Shown: piece by piece, positions 36,109 to 44,267 of the stretch
How positions within the stretch are numbered: the first letter of the stretch is position 1
Layout: each line of letters begins with the position of its first letter
Assembly: GCA_913778145.1 (NCBI GenBank)
Contig: CAJYVI010000138.1
Span: 1-53,192 of the forward strand
Length of the DNA stretch: 53,192 nt
DNA from: an uncultured Pseudocitrobacter sp.
GTDB lineage: Bacteria > Pseudomonadota > Gammaproteobacteria > Enterobacterales > Enterobacteriaceae
Reading direction: 5' to 3'
Notes under the pieces: generated by a model
Seen by the model: the letters and a program-made list of their open reading frames with translations, nothing else
Told to the model about the DNA's origin: nothing
Database searches by the model: none
Made by a program: the position numbers and the translations under genes

Positions 36109-37479
36109 ATGGCCTATCAGACAGTAAATCCTGCTAACAACCAACTTATTAAAGAGTACACCCCACACAGCGACAAGGATATTGAGGCCGCGTTGCAAAA
36201 AGCCGATGCGCTTTATCACTCAGAGTGGGCAAAAGGTGATATCAGCCAGCGTCTGCCCGTCTTACATAAGCTGGCCGATCTTATCGACAGCCGCGTCGAG
36301 GAACTGGCGAAAATCGCCAGTCAGGAGATGGGCAAGCTTATCGAACAGAGCCGTGGCGAGGTGAAGCTTTGTGCGCAGATCGCCCGCTACTACGCGGACA
36401 ACGCGAAGCAATTCCTGGCACCGGTACCGTATAAAACCGAGTTTGGTGACGCATGGGTCGAGCATCACCCGATTGGCGTGATTATGGCGGTGGAGCCATG
36501 GAACTTCCCGTACTACCAGTTGATGCGTGTACTGGCCCCGAACCTGGCTGCCGGTAACCCGGTGCTGGCGAAGCATGCGAGTATCGTTCCGCAATGTGCC
36601 GAGACCTTTGCGCATCTGGTGCGCGAAGCAGGCGCGCCGGACGGGGCATGGACCAACCTGTTTATTTCCTCCGATCAGGTGGCGAATATTATCGCCGACC
36701 CGCGTGTTCAGGGGGCCGCGCTAACCGGTTCCGAAAAAGCGGGCAGCGTGGTCGCCGCGCAGGCCGCGAAGCACGTTAAAAAATCGACCCTCGAGCTGGG
36801 CGGTAACGATGTGTTCGTGGTGCTGGACGACGCCGACCTCAACAAAGCAGTGAAAATTGGCGTGCAGGCGCGACTGAACAACGCCGGGCAGGTCTGCACC
36901 GCGGCAAAACGCTTTATTCTGCATGAGAAAATCGCCGATAAATTCCTCAGCGCATTCACTGACGCCTTCAGCAAGGTGAAGGTGGGCGATCCGATGGATG
37001 CCTCAACTCAGCTTGGCCCGCTGTCGTCGAAAGACGCGCTGGAGACGTTGACCAAACAGGTTGATAACGCGGTAAAAAACGGCGCGAAGCTGCACTTTGG
37101 CGGCAAGCCGCTGGAGAGTAAAGGCAACTTCTTCGAGCCGACGATTCTGACTAACATCACCCGCGACAACCCGGCCTATTTCGAAGAGTTCTTCGGCCCG
37201 GTGGCGCAGATTTATGTGGTGAAGGATGACGATGCGGCGGTGAAACTCGCCAACGATTCCCACTACGGCCTCGGCGGCGCGGTGTTCAGTGAGGATATCG
37301 AACGCGCCAAACGCATGGCCTCGCGGATTGAAACCGGGATGGTCTATATCAACTGGCTGACCGACACCGCCGCAGAACTGCCGTTTGGCGGCGTGAAGCG
37401 TTCCGGGTTCGGGCGCGAGCTTTCGGACCTGGGGATTAAAGAGTTTGTGAACCAGAAGCTGGTGGTGGTGAAGAAATAA
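36109..37479 (+). CDS. NAD(P)-dependent aldehyde dehydrogenase, succinate-semialdehyde type
   Basis: A 456-residue ALDH-superfamily enzyme. The catalytic Glu is in TLELGGNDVFVV and the nucleophile Cys in NNAGQVCTAAKRF. The Asn of the oxyanion hole lies in AVEPWNFPYYQLMR, and the C-terminal block ELPFGGVKRSGFGREL is complete. Length and sequence fit the Sad/YneI-type succinate-semialdehyde dehydrogenases, which oxidise the semialdehyde to succinate. The substrate is inferred; no gabT-like gene adjoins. AGGAG precedes MAYQTVNPANNQ. It appears monocistronic, ending at a REP element. Confidence 0.88.
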   Translation: MAYQTVNPANNQLIKEYTPHSDKDIEAALQKADALYHSEWAKGDISQRLPVLHKLADLIDSRVEELAKIASQEMGKLIEQSRGEVKLCAQIARYYADNAKQFLAPVPYKTEFGDAWVEHHPIGVIMAVEPWNFPYYQLMRVLAPNLAAGNPVLAKHASIVPQCAETFAHLVREAGAPDGAWTNLFISSDQVANIIADPRVQGAALTGSEKAGSVVAAQAAKHVKKSTLELGGNDVFVVLDDADLNKAVKIGVQARLNNAGQVCTAAKRFILHEKIADKFLSAFTDAFSKVKVGDPMDASTQLGPLSSKDALETLTKQVDNAVKNGAKLHFGGKPLESKGNFFEPTILTNITRDNPAYFEEFFGPVAQIYVVKDDDAAVKLANDSHYGLGGAVFSEDIERAKRMASRIETGMVYINWLTDTAAELPFGGVKRSGFGRELSDLGIKEFVNQKLVVVKK

Positions 37480-37496
37480 GTTGTTGAGAGTGGCGC

Positions 37497-37576
37497 AGCG
37501 CCGGATGCGGCTGCGCCTTATCCGGCCTGCGATTGTTACGATCCTGTAGGCCGGGTAAGCGAAGCGCCACCCGGCG
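37497..37576. repeat. REP/BIME element
   Basis: GCGCCGGATGCGGCTGCGCC...ATCCGGCC and GTAGGCCGGGTAAGCGAAGC...GCCACCCGGCG form a facing pair between convergent genes. Confidence 0.88.
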
Positions 37577-37600
37577 TTATTTACCCGCACCGCTTGCCCG

Positions 37601-38242
37601 TCAGGTCACAACAAACTGCCACAATATCCAGCCGCCAAAACCTATCAGGATGCCGCCAGCGGTGCGCTCAATTTTCCAGATCAGATTGCCTAATCGGCGT
37701 TGAACCTGTGGCAGGGCGATAAGCATAACCAGCAGTAAGTCCCACAGCAGAACCACGCTGGTCATCCACACTCCACAGATGGCCTGCTGCGCCACGGTGA
37801 CATCCGGCCCCAGTAGCGCAGTCATCAGCGCCAGATAAAACAGCGCGTTTTTTGGATTCAGCAACGAAGAGCCTAGCCCGAGAAGCAGCTGGCGTGACAG
37901 CGAAGGGCGCGCTGATTCAGTATGCTCCCACGCCACTTGCCCGGCGCGGCTTCGCAACAGTTGACGGCCCACCCACAGCAGATAGGCGGCTCCCAGCAGC
38001 TCAATGACGGTGAACAGCAGCGGCACCTCGCGCATCAGGCCAGAGCCGATGACGACCAGCAGGATATATAGCCCGTTCCCTGCCGCGATGCCCAGACACA
38101 GCCCGATGCTGCCGCGCAGCCGATAGCGCACGGCGTAGCCCACCAGTAAAAAGAAGTCCGGCCCGGGGCTGAGCAGCGCCATAAAATGCGCCAGGGCCAG
38201 CGCGGGAAACGCCGGCGGAAATAACGTAGTGACCTGTTCCAT
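37601..38242 (-). CDS. LysE/RhtB-family amino-acid exporter
   Basis: A 213-residue inner-membrane exporter with about six TM segments. The family signature LSPGPDFFLLVGYAVRY lies near residue 25, and the NPKNALFYLALMTALLG block is central. RhtB-type proteins export homoserine, threonine or other small amino acids; the substrate cannot be told from sequence. It follows the AraC-family gene on the same strand at 47 bp, so that regulator probably controls it. Confidence 0.9.
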   Translation of the reverse strand: MEQVTTLFPPAFPALALAHFMALLSPGPDFFLLVGYAVRYRLRGSIGLCLGIAAGNGLYILLVVIGSGLMREVPLLFTVIELLGAAYLLWVGRQLLRSRAGQVAWEHTESARPSLSRQLLLGLGSSLLNPKNALFYLALMTALLGPDVTVAQQAICGVWMTSVVLLWDLLLVMLIALPQVQRRLGNLIWKIERTAGGILIGFGGWILWQFVVT

Positions 38243-38289
38243 AGCGACCTCAGTAAAAATACGGAGGTCAGCTTATGCCTGCTGTCGCG

Positions 38290-39033
38290 CTAATTATTGT
38301 CAGATATTGATCGCCCACGCGCATACTGCCGTGGCGTGGCCGCCGTGTAGCTGACGAAGGTTTTATGGAAATGACTCTGGTCGGCAAAGCCGCTCTGGTA
38401 GGCGACATCGGCGATATCGTCCCCGGCGCGCAGCCGCGCTTTGGCGTATTCCACTCGCGAGACGTTGAGAAAGCTGCCTGGAGTCAACCCCGTGTCCTGT
38501 TTGAAGGTGCGAATTAAAGTCTCTTTGCGCAGCGAGAATCGTTGCGCGAGCTCGTCAAGAGAGGGCGGATACACCGGATCGGAAAGCAGCGCCTGCTGTA
38601 CCTGCTGGCTGGTCGGGCGCAGCATATCACCGGCGCCCACCCGTAGCGTGAGGGCGGCTAACAGCGCATTCACCGACGACGTTGTCATCTTTTCAACCAC
38701 GGCAAGATAAAGCCCGAACAGCGATTCGCTACGAATATGCTGCTGCGCGAGAGGTAACTCGCTGTCCAGATAGAGCATGTGGTAGCTACGCGCCTGCCCC
38801 TGCACCGGGTTACAGCTGTGCGGCGCACCTGCGGGAATAACGATGATATCGCCGGGGCTCAGCAGATACTCCTGGCCGTGGCAAATACAGCGAGTTTGCC
38901 CCGCCAGAATAGCACCAATAGATAGCTGCGCGTGGCTATGGCGTTTATAGGGCACGGTGCTTTGCCAGGTACTGCGCAGCTCCAGCCCAGGATGGCGGGT
39001 GAATGTCTGCTGAATGTCGCGTGCGGTGGTCAT
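38290..39033 (-). CDS. AraC-family regulator with cupin sensor domain
   Basis: A 247-residue protein. The N-terminal cupin (HSHAQLSIGAILAGQTRCIC, LSPGDIIVIPAGAPHSCNP) binds an effector. The C-terminal double HTH (about 150-240) has SLDELAQRFSLRKETLIRTFK and DIADVAYQSGFADQSHFHKTF. It is the same type as regulators linked to LysE exporters. It lies immediately upstream of the exporter gene and likely activates it. Confidence 0.9.
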   Translation of the reverse strand: MTTARDIQQTFTRHPGLELRSTWQSTVPYKRHSHAQLSIGAILAGQTRCICHGQEYLLSPGDIIVIPAGAPHSCNPVQGQARSYHMLYLDSELPLAQQHIRSESLFGLYLAVVEKMTTSSVNALLAALTLRVGAGDMLRPTSQQVQQALLSDPVYPPSLDELAQRFSLRKETLIRTFKQDTGLTPGSFLNVSRVEYAKARLRAGDDIADVAYQSGFADQSHFHKTFVSYTAATPRQYARGRSISDNN

Positions 39034-39129
39034 AGGATCATCCGGACAGTTTTGGGTTTTTATATCACACTCCGGGATACAGGTGGCGGTTAAGGAATAT
39101 TCCTCGCAATAAGTTGTTGATGAAGGGCG

Positions 39130-39212
39130 CAGTGCCGGATGCGGCTACGCCTTATCCGGCCTACGATGGTGACGATCCTGTAGGCCGGGTAAGCGAAGCG
39201 CCACCCGGCGCT
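39130..39212. repeat. REP/BIME element
   Basis: GTGCCGGATGCGGCTACGCC...ATCCGGCC and GTAGGCCGGGTAAGCGAAGC...CCACCCGGCGC in the gap between araC-type gene and symE. Confidence 0.88.
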
Positions 39213-39213
39213 T

Positions 39214-39558
39214 TTACATCACCTTCCGCGTTTTACCCGCAATCACCCCAATAAACTCCTGCACCTGCTTTTGTTTACGTGCCGACAGTTTGCACGCCTG
39301 GCGCAGCGACTGCATCAGTTCGCTCTCTTCGGCGGCGGGTGGTTGAGCGGTGAGGACGATGCAGCCTTCCATCACTTTGACGTCAACGGGCGTGCCGGTG
39401 GCAAAACCGGCGGCTTCCAGCCACTGACCTTTCAGGGTGATGGCGGGAATACGGCTGTAATCCGGGTAGCGGCTCGCATAACTCACGGTTAATTGACGGT
39501 TATTTGCCGGGGAGACTTCTGCTTCGAACGGTTGTGCAATAGAATGCGTGTCAGTCAT
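39214..39558 (-). CDS. symE: SOS-induced toxin-like protein SymE
   Basis: A 114-residue AbrB-fold (SpoVT-AbrB) protein starting [20 protein letters not shown]. It is nearly identical to E. coli SymE as I remember it, including [20 protein letters not shown] and [15 protein letters not shown]. SymE is SOS-induced, associates with RNA and nucleoid, and slows translation/growth; it is silenced by the antisense SymR RNA. The open frame extends 51 codons upstream across the symR region; the MTDTHS start with AAGGAA is right by homology. It sits beside hsd genes, as in E. coli. Confidence 0.95.
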   Translation of the reverse strand: MTDTHSIAQPFEAEVSPANNRQLTVSYASRYPDYSRIPAITLKGQWLEAAGFATGTPVDVKVMEGCIVLTAQPPAAEESELMQSLRQACKLSARKQKQVQEFIGVIAGKTRKVM

Positions 39559-39630
39559 AACTGCTATTCCTTGGAAAATAGTGATTGTGATTAGCGGTGC
39601 GGGTGTGTTGGCGCACATCCGCATCGCGCT
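39553..39630 (+). ncRNA. symR: SymR antisense RNA
   Basis: A plus-strand segment of about 78 nt complementary to the symE leader, ribosome-binding site and start codon. It matches E. coli symR (77 nt) almost base for base from memory. It ends in a GCGGGTGTG/CACATCCGC hairpin. SymR blocks translation and destabilises symE mRNA. Confidence 0.9.
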
Positions 39631-39639
39631 AAATAATAC

Positions 39640-39655
39640 CTGTAAATCTAACCAG
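39640..39655. promoter_or_regulatory. LexA box upstream of symE
   Basis: CTG-N10-CAG (CTGTAAATCTAACCAG) just upstream of the symE leader fits the LexA consensus core and the known SOS control of symE. Confidence 0.65.
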
Positions 39656-39732
39656 TAAAACAACCACAATCCAGTTAAAAAAAACGGACCTTGAATTAAG
39701 ATCCGCTTCAAACACCTGCGATCAAAAAAGGA

Positions 39733-42700
39733 TCACGACACCCCTTTCAGCAAATCAAACACCACACGCGCAAAGCCTTTTGCCAGCGCCGGATTCGACA
39801 AATATTGCAGCATCATATCCTGTTGGGCGTCATTACTATCCATCACCGCATCATCAATCGCTTTCGGAAAATCGCCCAGCATTGCCTGCTCGCGAGTGTT
39901 ATTGGCGATTTGCGTCATCACAGCCTGGTTTTCCGATAATTTATCGCGCACGGTAAAGGCATAATTAATCATGTCTTTGTCCGTCAGATTGTCCGTCATA
40001 AATAACTCATTCAGGCGTGCCAGAATATGGGAAAGAAACTCCTCTTTCTTATCCTTAGGTTTCGCAGTGCCGACGTCATTGCTGGGATCGAGGGTGTACT
40101 CTGCGGCATCTTCCTGTAATCTAAGATGCTGTTCGTGGATTTTCGATAAACGATAGTGACTCATCTCCACATTACTGAGATCAATTTCATCCTCTTCCAG
40201 ACGTTGCTCATGCAGCATCGGGCGTAAAAGGCGGGCAAACAGGCTTAGCTTTTCCAGATCCTTGTCATCGTACTCGACGATCTGTGACATAAATTCGTAG
40301 AAGCGAACAAAGCTGCCGAGATCTTTCTTGAAAATCTCCAGACGATCTTTCTCCTGCTTACAGGCTTTAAAACTGTTTTCCGCATTGGTGATTAACACCG
40401 TATCGCCCGTTTTTTTGGTGCGCTCGAACATCTCTTTGGCGGTCAAATAGGCGTCTATCGCCATCAGATAACGCTTTTTCCAGCGTTCTACCGCTGGTTT
40501 GCAGATATTACTGATCGCCGCATTCGATTTATTTTTGATGAAGTATGCCTCGCTGAACTGCTCGACTTCATGCCACTGAAAGATCTGCGTGGCGCGCAGT
40601 TTTTCAAACAGATCGAATACCTGCTGCGGATCGCTGACATCGGTCAGTTCCGCCGTCTGGAAATAGGGCTGGAATGCGCCGAGGATCTCGTCCGGCTCGT
40701 TATAAAAATCGAGGACAAAAGTGCCCGATTCCGCTTTGCCCGGATAGGTGCGGTTCAGGCGGGAGAGCGTCTGCACGCACTCTACGCCGCCGAGGGCTTT
40801 ATCCACGTACATCGCGCACAGCTTCGGCTGGTCAAAACCGGTTTGGAATTTATTAGCGACCAGCATGACCTGATAATCATCGCTGTCGAAGGCTTTGCGC
40901 ATATCCCGCCCTTTCAGGCCGGGGTTCATGTTTATTTCAGTAAATTTCTGGTTTAACAATGCCAGGCTGTTAGGGTCGCCTTCCTGGAATTCAACTTCCC
41001 CGGAAAACGCCACCATCGCGCTGATTTTCTGGTAATTGTTCTCGCTAATGTATTTATCAAATGCCAGCTTATAGCGCACGGCGGCTTTACGCGAACTGGT
41101 GACCACCATCGCTTTGGCCTGGCCGCCAAGCAGATGCATCACATGTTTGCGGAAGTGCTCCACAATCACCTTCACTTTCTGCGAGATATTGTGATCGTGT
41201 AGTGTCACCCACTGGTTGAGCTTTATCTTTGCCTTCTTGCTGTCGACTTCGCGGTCCTTGTCTTCCAGCTTTTGCAGCAGCTGATACGCCACTTTGTAGT
41301 TGGTGTAGTTTTTCAGCACGTCGAGGATAAAGCCTTCTTCTATTGCCTGGCGCATGGAGTAGACGTGGAAGGCCTCAGGTTTATTGGTTTTTGACGCCGG
41401 TTCATCGGGACGTGGACGTCGACCAAAAAGTTCGAGGGTTTTGGATTTTGGCGTGGCGGTAAAGGCGTAGTAGTTCAGGTTACTGCTGCTTTTCCGGGCG
41501 GCAATGGTCGCATCCAGGATATCTTCCGACGACAGTACCACGTCATCATCCCTCTCTTCGCTCATCAGCACTTCTTTAAGCTGACGGGCGGTGGAACCGC
41601 TCTGCGAGGAGTGCGCTTCATCGGCAATCACCGCATATTTACGCTGCTTCAGGCTGACGCTGTTTTCGATTGCTTTCAGCACGAACGGGAAAGTCTGGAT
41701 GGTCACGATAATAATTGGCTGCGAGTTTTCCAGCGCGTTGGCGAGCTTTTCCGATTTAGAGCCGTCGCCTTCTTTGTTATTGATGCGCCCGACCACGCCG
41801 TCGGCATGTTCGAACTGATAGATGGTGTCCTGAAGCTGGTCGTCCAGCACCGTACGGTCCGTCACCACGATAACGGAATGAAACTGTTTTTCCCCGTTTG
41901 CGTCGTACAGACGAGAAAGCTGGTGGGCGGTCCAGGCAATCGAGTTCGACTTACCGGAACCGGCGCTGTGCTGGATCAGGTATTTATGGCCGGTGCCTTC
42001 GACCGTCGCGGCCTCCAGCAGTTTGTTGACCACATCCCACTGATGATAGCGCGGGAAAATCAGGCTCTCTTTCTTCGCTTTCAGCCCGTTCCAGTCCTCT
42101 TTTTCTTCAATCTGCAAATGGACGAAACTGGCAAGGATTTTTAATAAGTTGTCCGGCAACAGCACTTCATTCCACAGGTAATCGGTGGCGTAGCGGTGGG
42201 TATCTTCGGGTATATCATTGCCCGCACCGCCATCTTTGGTACCTTTGTTAAACGGCAGGAAGAAGGTGCTGTCACTCGCGAGTTTGGTAGTCATAAAAAC
42301 GTCATACTGGCTGACGGCAAAATGCACCAGCGCGCCGCGCTTAAAGGCCAGCAGCGGTTCGGGTTTATTGGTAGCGGGATCTTTCGGCAGGCGGGTCTTT
42401 TTATACTGGGCAATGGCGTTCTGAACCGCCTGTTTAAATTCGGATTTCAGCTCCAGCGTGGCAACCGGCAGGCCGTTGATAAACAGCACCAGATCGATAC
42501 GCCATTTTTTGGCTTTCACGCCCGTTTCTGTAAAGACGCTATTTGAGGCATACGGGCTGTAGACCAGTTCCGGCACGATACGGCAGATATTCTGCTGATA
42601 GCGCGCCAGCGTTTCCGGGTTGAGGTTGTGTTCCGGTTTAAACTGGCACAGCGAAAAACGGGCATTGCGGATTTTCAGGCCGTGGCGAAGTACGCCGAGC

Positions 42701-42984
42701 GTACCCCAGGTGCGCGACTGGATATCAGTGGCGTTGCTGTCGGCTTTTTTAAGCTGCGCGACCAGTGCGTCGAGGAAATGGCGCTCGGTGTCGTTGGGGT
42801 AAACGCGGGTAAATTTCTCCCACTCCTGCGGGTGGGTGGTTTTTACGAAGTTTAAGGTGTCTTGTGTGTATAGCGCACGCTCTCTGTCGTAGGCGTCACC
42901 TTTGCCGACAATCCAGCCTTTTTCCACCATCTGCGCGATGATGTCGTTTTGCAGGTTAACCTCTTTTGTAATGTCGTTGCTCAT
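39733..42984 (-). CDS. hsdR: Type I restriction enzyme R subunit (HsdR)
   Basis: A 1083-residue translocase/nuclease. PD-(D/E)XK nuclease residues are Asp164, Glu178 and Lys180 in WRIDLVLFING...ATLELK. SF2 helicase Walker A HSAGSGKSNSI is near residue 340, DEAH in VIADEAHSSQSG near 455, then YYAFTATPKSKTLELFG and a C-terminal helical domain for HsdM contact. With HsdM2S it cuts DNA unmodified at the HsdS-specified site. Its ATG overlaps the hsdS stop by 4 bp; gene order is M-S-R. Confidence 0.95.
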   Translation of the reverse strand: MSNDITKEVNLQNDIIAQMVEKGWIVGKGDAYDRERALYTQDTLNFVKTTHPQEWEKFTRVYPNDTERHFLDALVAQLKKADSNATDIQSRTWGTLGVLRHGLKIRNARFSLCQFKPEHNLNPETLARYQQNICRIVPELVYSPYASNSVFTETGVKAKKWRIDLVLFINGLPVATLELKSEFKQAVQNAIAQYKKTRLPKDPATNKPEPLLAFKRGALVHFAVSQYDVFMTTKLASDSTFFLPFNKGTKDGGAGNDIPEDTHRYATDYLWNEVLLPDNLLKILASFVHLQIEEKEDWNGLKAKKESLIFPRYHQWDVVNKLLEAATVEGTGHKYLIQHSAGSGKSNSIAWTAHQLSRLYDANGEKQFHSVIVVTDRTVLDDQLQDTIYQFEHADGVVGRINNKEGDGSKSEKLANALENSQPIIIVTIQTFPFVLKAIENSVSLKQRKYAVIADEAHSSQSGSTARQLKEVLMSEERDDDVVLSSEDILDATIAARKSSSNLNYYAFTATPKSKTLELFGRRPRPDEPASKTNKPEAFHVYSMRQAIEEGFILDVLKNYTNYKVAYQLLQKLEDKDREVDSKKAKIKLNQWVTLHDHNISQKVKVIVEHFRKHVMHLLGGQAKAMVVTSSRKAAVRYKLAFDKYISENNYQKISAMVAFSGEVEFQEGDPNSLALLNQKFTEINMNPGLKGRDMRKAFDSDDYQVMLVANKFQTGFDQPKLCAMYVDKALGGVECVQTLSRLNRTYPGKAESGTFVLDFYNEPDEILGAFQPYFQTAELTDVSDPQQVFDLFEKLRATQIFQWHEVEQFSEAYFIKNKSNAAISNICKPAVERWKKRYLMAIDAYLTAKEMFERTKKTGDTVLITNAENSFKACKQEKDRLEIFKKDLGSFVRFYEFMSQIVEYDDKDLEKLSLFARLLRPMLHEQRLEEDEIDLSNVEMSHYRLSKIHEQHLRLQEDAAEYTLDPSNDVGTAKPKDKKEEFLSHILARLNELFMTDNLTDKDMINYAFTVRDKLSENQAVMTQIANNTREQAMLGDFPKAIDDAVMDSNDAQQDMMLQYLSNPALAKGFARVVFDLLKGVS

Positions 42985-44267
42985 GCGCTGGCCTCCGTGG
43001 GTGTTTCCGCTTCGGGGATGGGGGCGGCCCAGTTGCGTAGATCGATTTTGCCGGTGACGGCTGCGGAGATAAGGGCGGTGCGGCGTTCTTTGAGGAGAGC
43101 GATTTGTTTTAGCTGTTTTTCAGTTAGGGCATCTATTTTAATTAATGATTTTTCAATGCTATTAATTATTAGTTTTTGCTCACTGAGGTTGAATGATAAT
43201 GAAAATGAGTAATTACCTAAGTGTTCTTGAGTCATACTAGGCAATGCGGTGTTAGTTGCATAACGATTAAACTGGATTGTCAGTGCTAAATAATATAAAT
43301 ATTTCTCTATAATGCAATCAAATATTTCCGTGTAATACATTGTATCGACGGTCCAAAATGCCTTGTCTATATACAATGGTTTATCAATTGTACCCTTTCT
43401 ACCCAAGAGGACTGATGGTTTATCATATAGAAAAGTATTCGCCCATGCAAACTGCCCCCCGGAGCCTATTACTGGATAACCGGTTTCTGCTTGAACGAGT
43501 TTATAATCCTGTCCATTACATATTTTAGCTAGGTTTTTTAATTTGCATATCCTCCAGTGTTCAGGGATTTCGCCCAACCACTCAACCCCAGAATCTTTCA
43601 TCGGCACATCGGGATTTAGCCCTTTGGTCACAGCATGGCTAATCACGGCCTGACGTTTCTCTTTCAGTAGTTCAATAAGTTGTTGTTGTTTCTCGATCAG
43701 GTTATCGATTTTTGCGGTTTCGTGGTCGAGAAAATGAGCAATTATTGACTGCTCTGGAAGAGATGGTGAGGGCAGTGTTATTGCACCAAATTGTTCATAA
43801 TTAATCGATTTTCCATCTCTCAAACTATCAGTTGACGCTTGCAAGGCTGAGATATAAGGCTCGCTTTTTAAAAGATAGCGATAAAAAGAAAAGTTTATGT
43901 TATTAACATTTTTCAATACAGTGTATGCTGGTGAGACGCAACCTTGGTAGTTACTGTGCTCAATTCCTCCTTCAAAGCTACGCAGACTTATAACAAAATT
44001 ATTTTTTTCTACATGCCGAAATGAATCTGTACCCTTTAATGCCAACATTACTTTAGAGTCATTAAGTTGCATCATTAAAGTTTGAGGAATAACGCCATAC
44101 TTTTGACTGGCAGCAAGTTGTTCATCATTAGAAAGAGCCGGAGTTCTAACACTACTAAACAGTCGCTTACCTGTGTACGCCTGCCAAGTGCGAGGTATCT
44201 CCCCCAACCACTCCACCCCAGAATCCCTATACTCCGGGTACGCCTGATACTTATTTAACCCTGCCAT
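42981..44267 (-). CDS. hsdS: Type I restriction specificity subunit (HsdS)
   Basis: A 428-residue protein with two target-recognition domains. Each is introduced by the same segment, YRDSGVEWLGEIPRTW (about 12-27) and MKDSGVEWLGEIPEHW (about 219-234). Each is followed by a conserved helical spacer (AKIDNLIEKQQQLIELLKEK and IKIDALTEKQLKQIALLKER). The two TRDs are distinctly A+T-richer than hsdM/hsdR, as expected for domains exchanged by recombination. Recognition sequence cannot be predicted here. It overlaps hsdM and hsdR. Confidence 0.94.
   Translation of the reverse strand: MAGLNKYQAYPEYRDSGVEWLGEIPRTWQAYTGKRLFSSVRTPALSNDEQLAASQKYGVIPQTLMMQLNDSKVMLALKGTDSFRHVEKNNFVISLRSFEGGIEHSNYQGCVSPAYTVLKNVNNINFSFYRYLLKSEPYISALQASTDSLRDGKSINYEQFGAITLPSPSLPEQSIIAHFLDHETAKIDNLIEKQQQLIELLKEKRQAVISHAVTKGLNPDVPMKDSGVEWLGEIPEHWRICKLKNLAKICNGQDYKLVQAETGYPVIGSGGQFAWANTFLYDKPSVLLGRKGTIDKPLYIDKAFWTVDTMYYTEIFDCIIEKYLYYLALTIQFNRYATNTALPSMTQEHLGNYSFSLSFNLSEQKLIINSIEKSLIKIDALTEKQLKQIALLKERRTALISAAVTGKIDLRNWAAPIPEAETPTEASA

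Noticed and set aside
39214..39711. A 165-codon version of symE
   Set aside because: The 51 extra codons come from the symE leader/symR antisense region and LexA box; E. coli SymE starts at MTDTHS.
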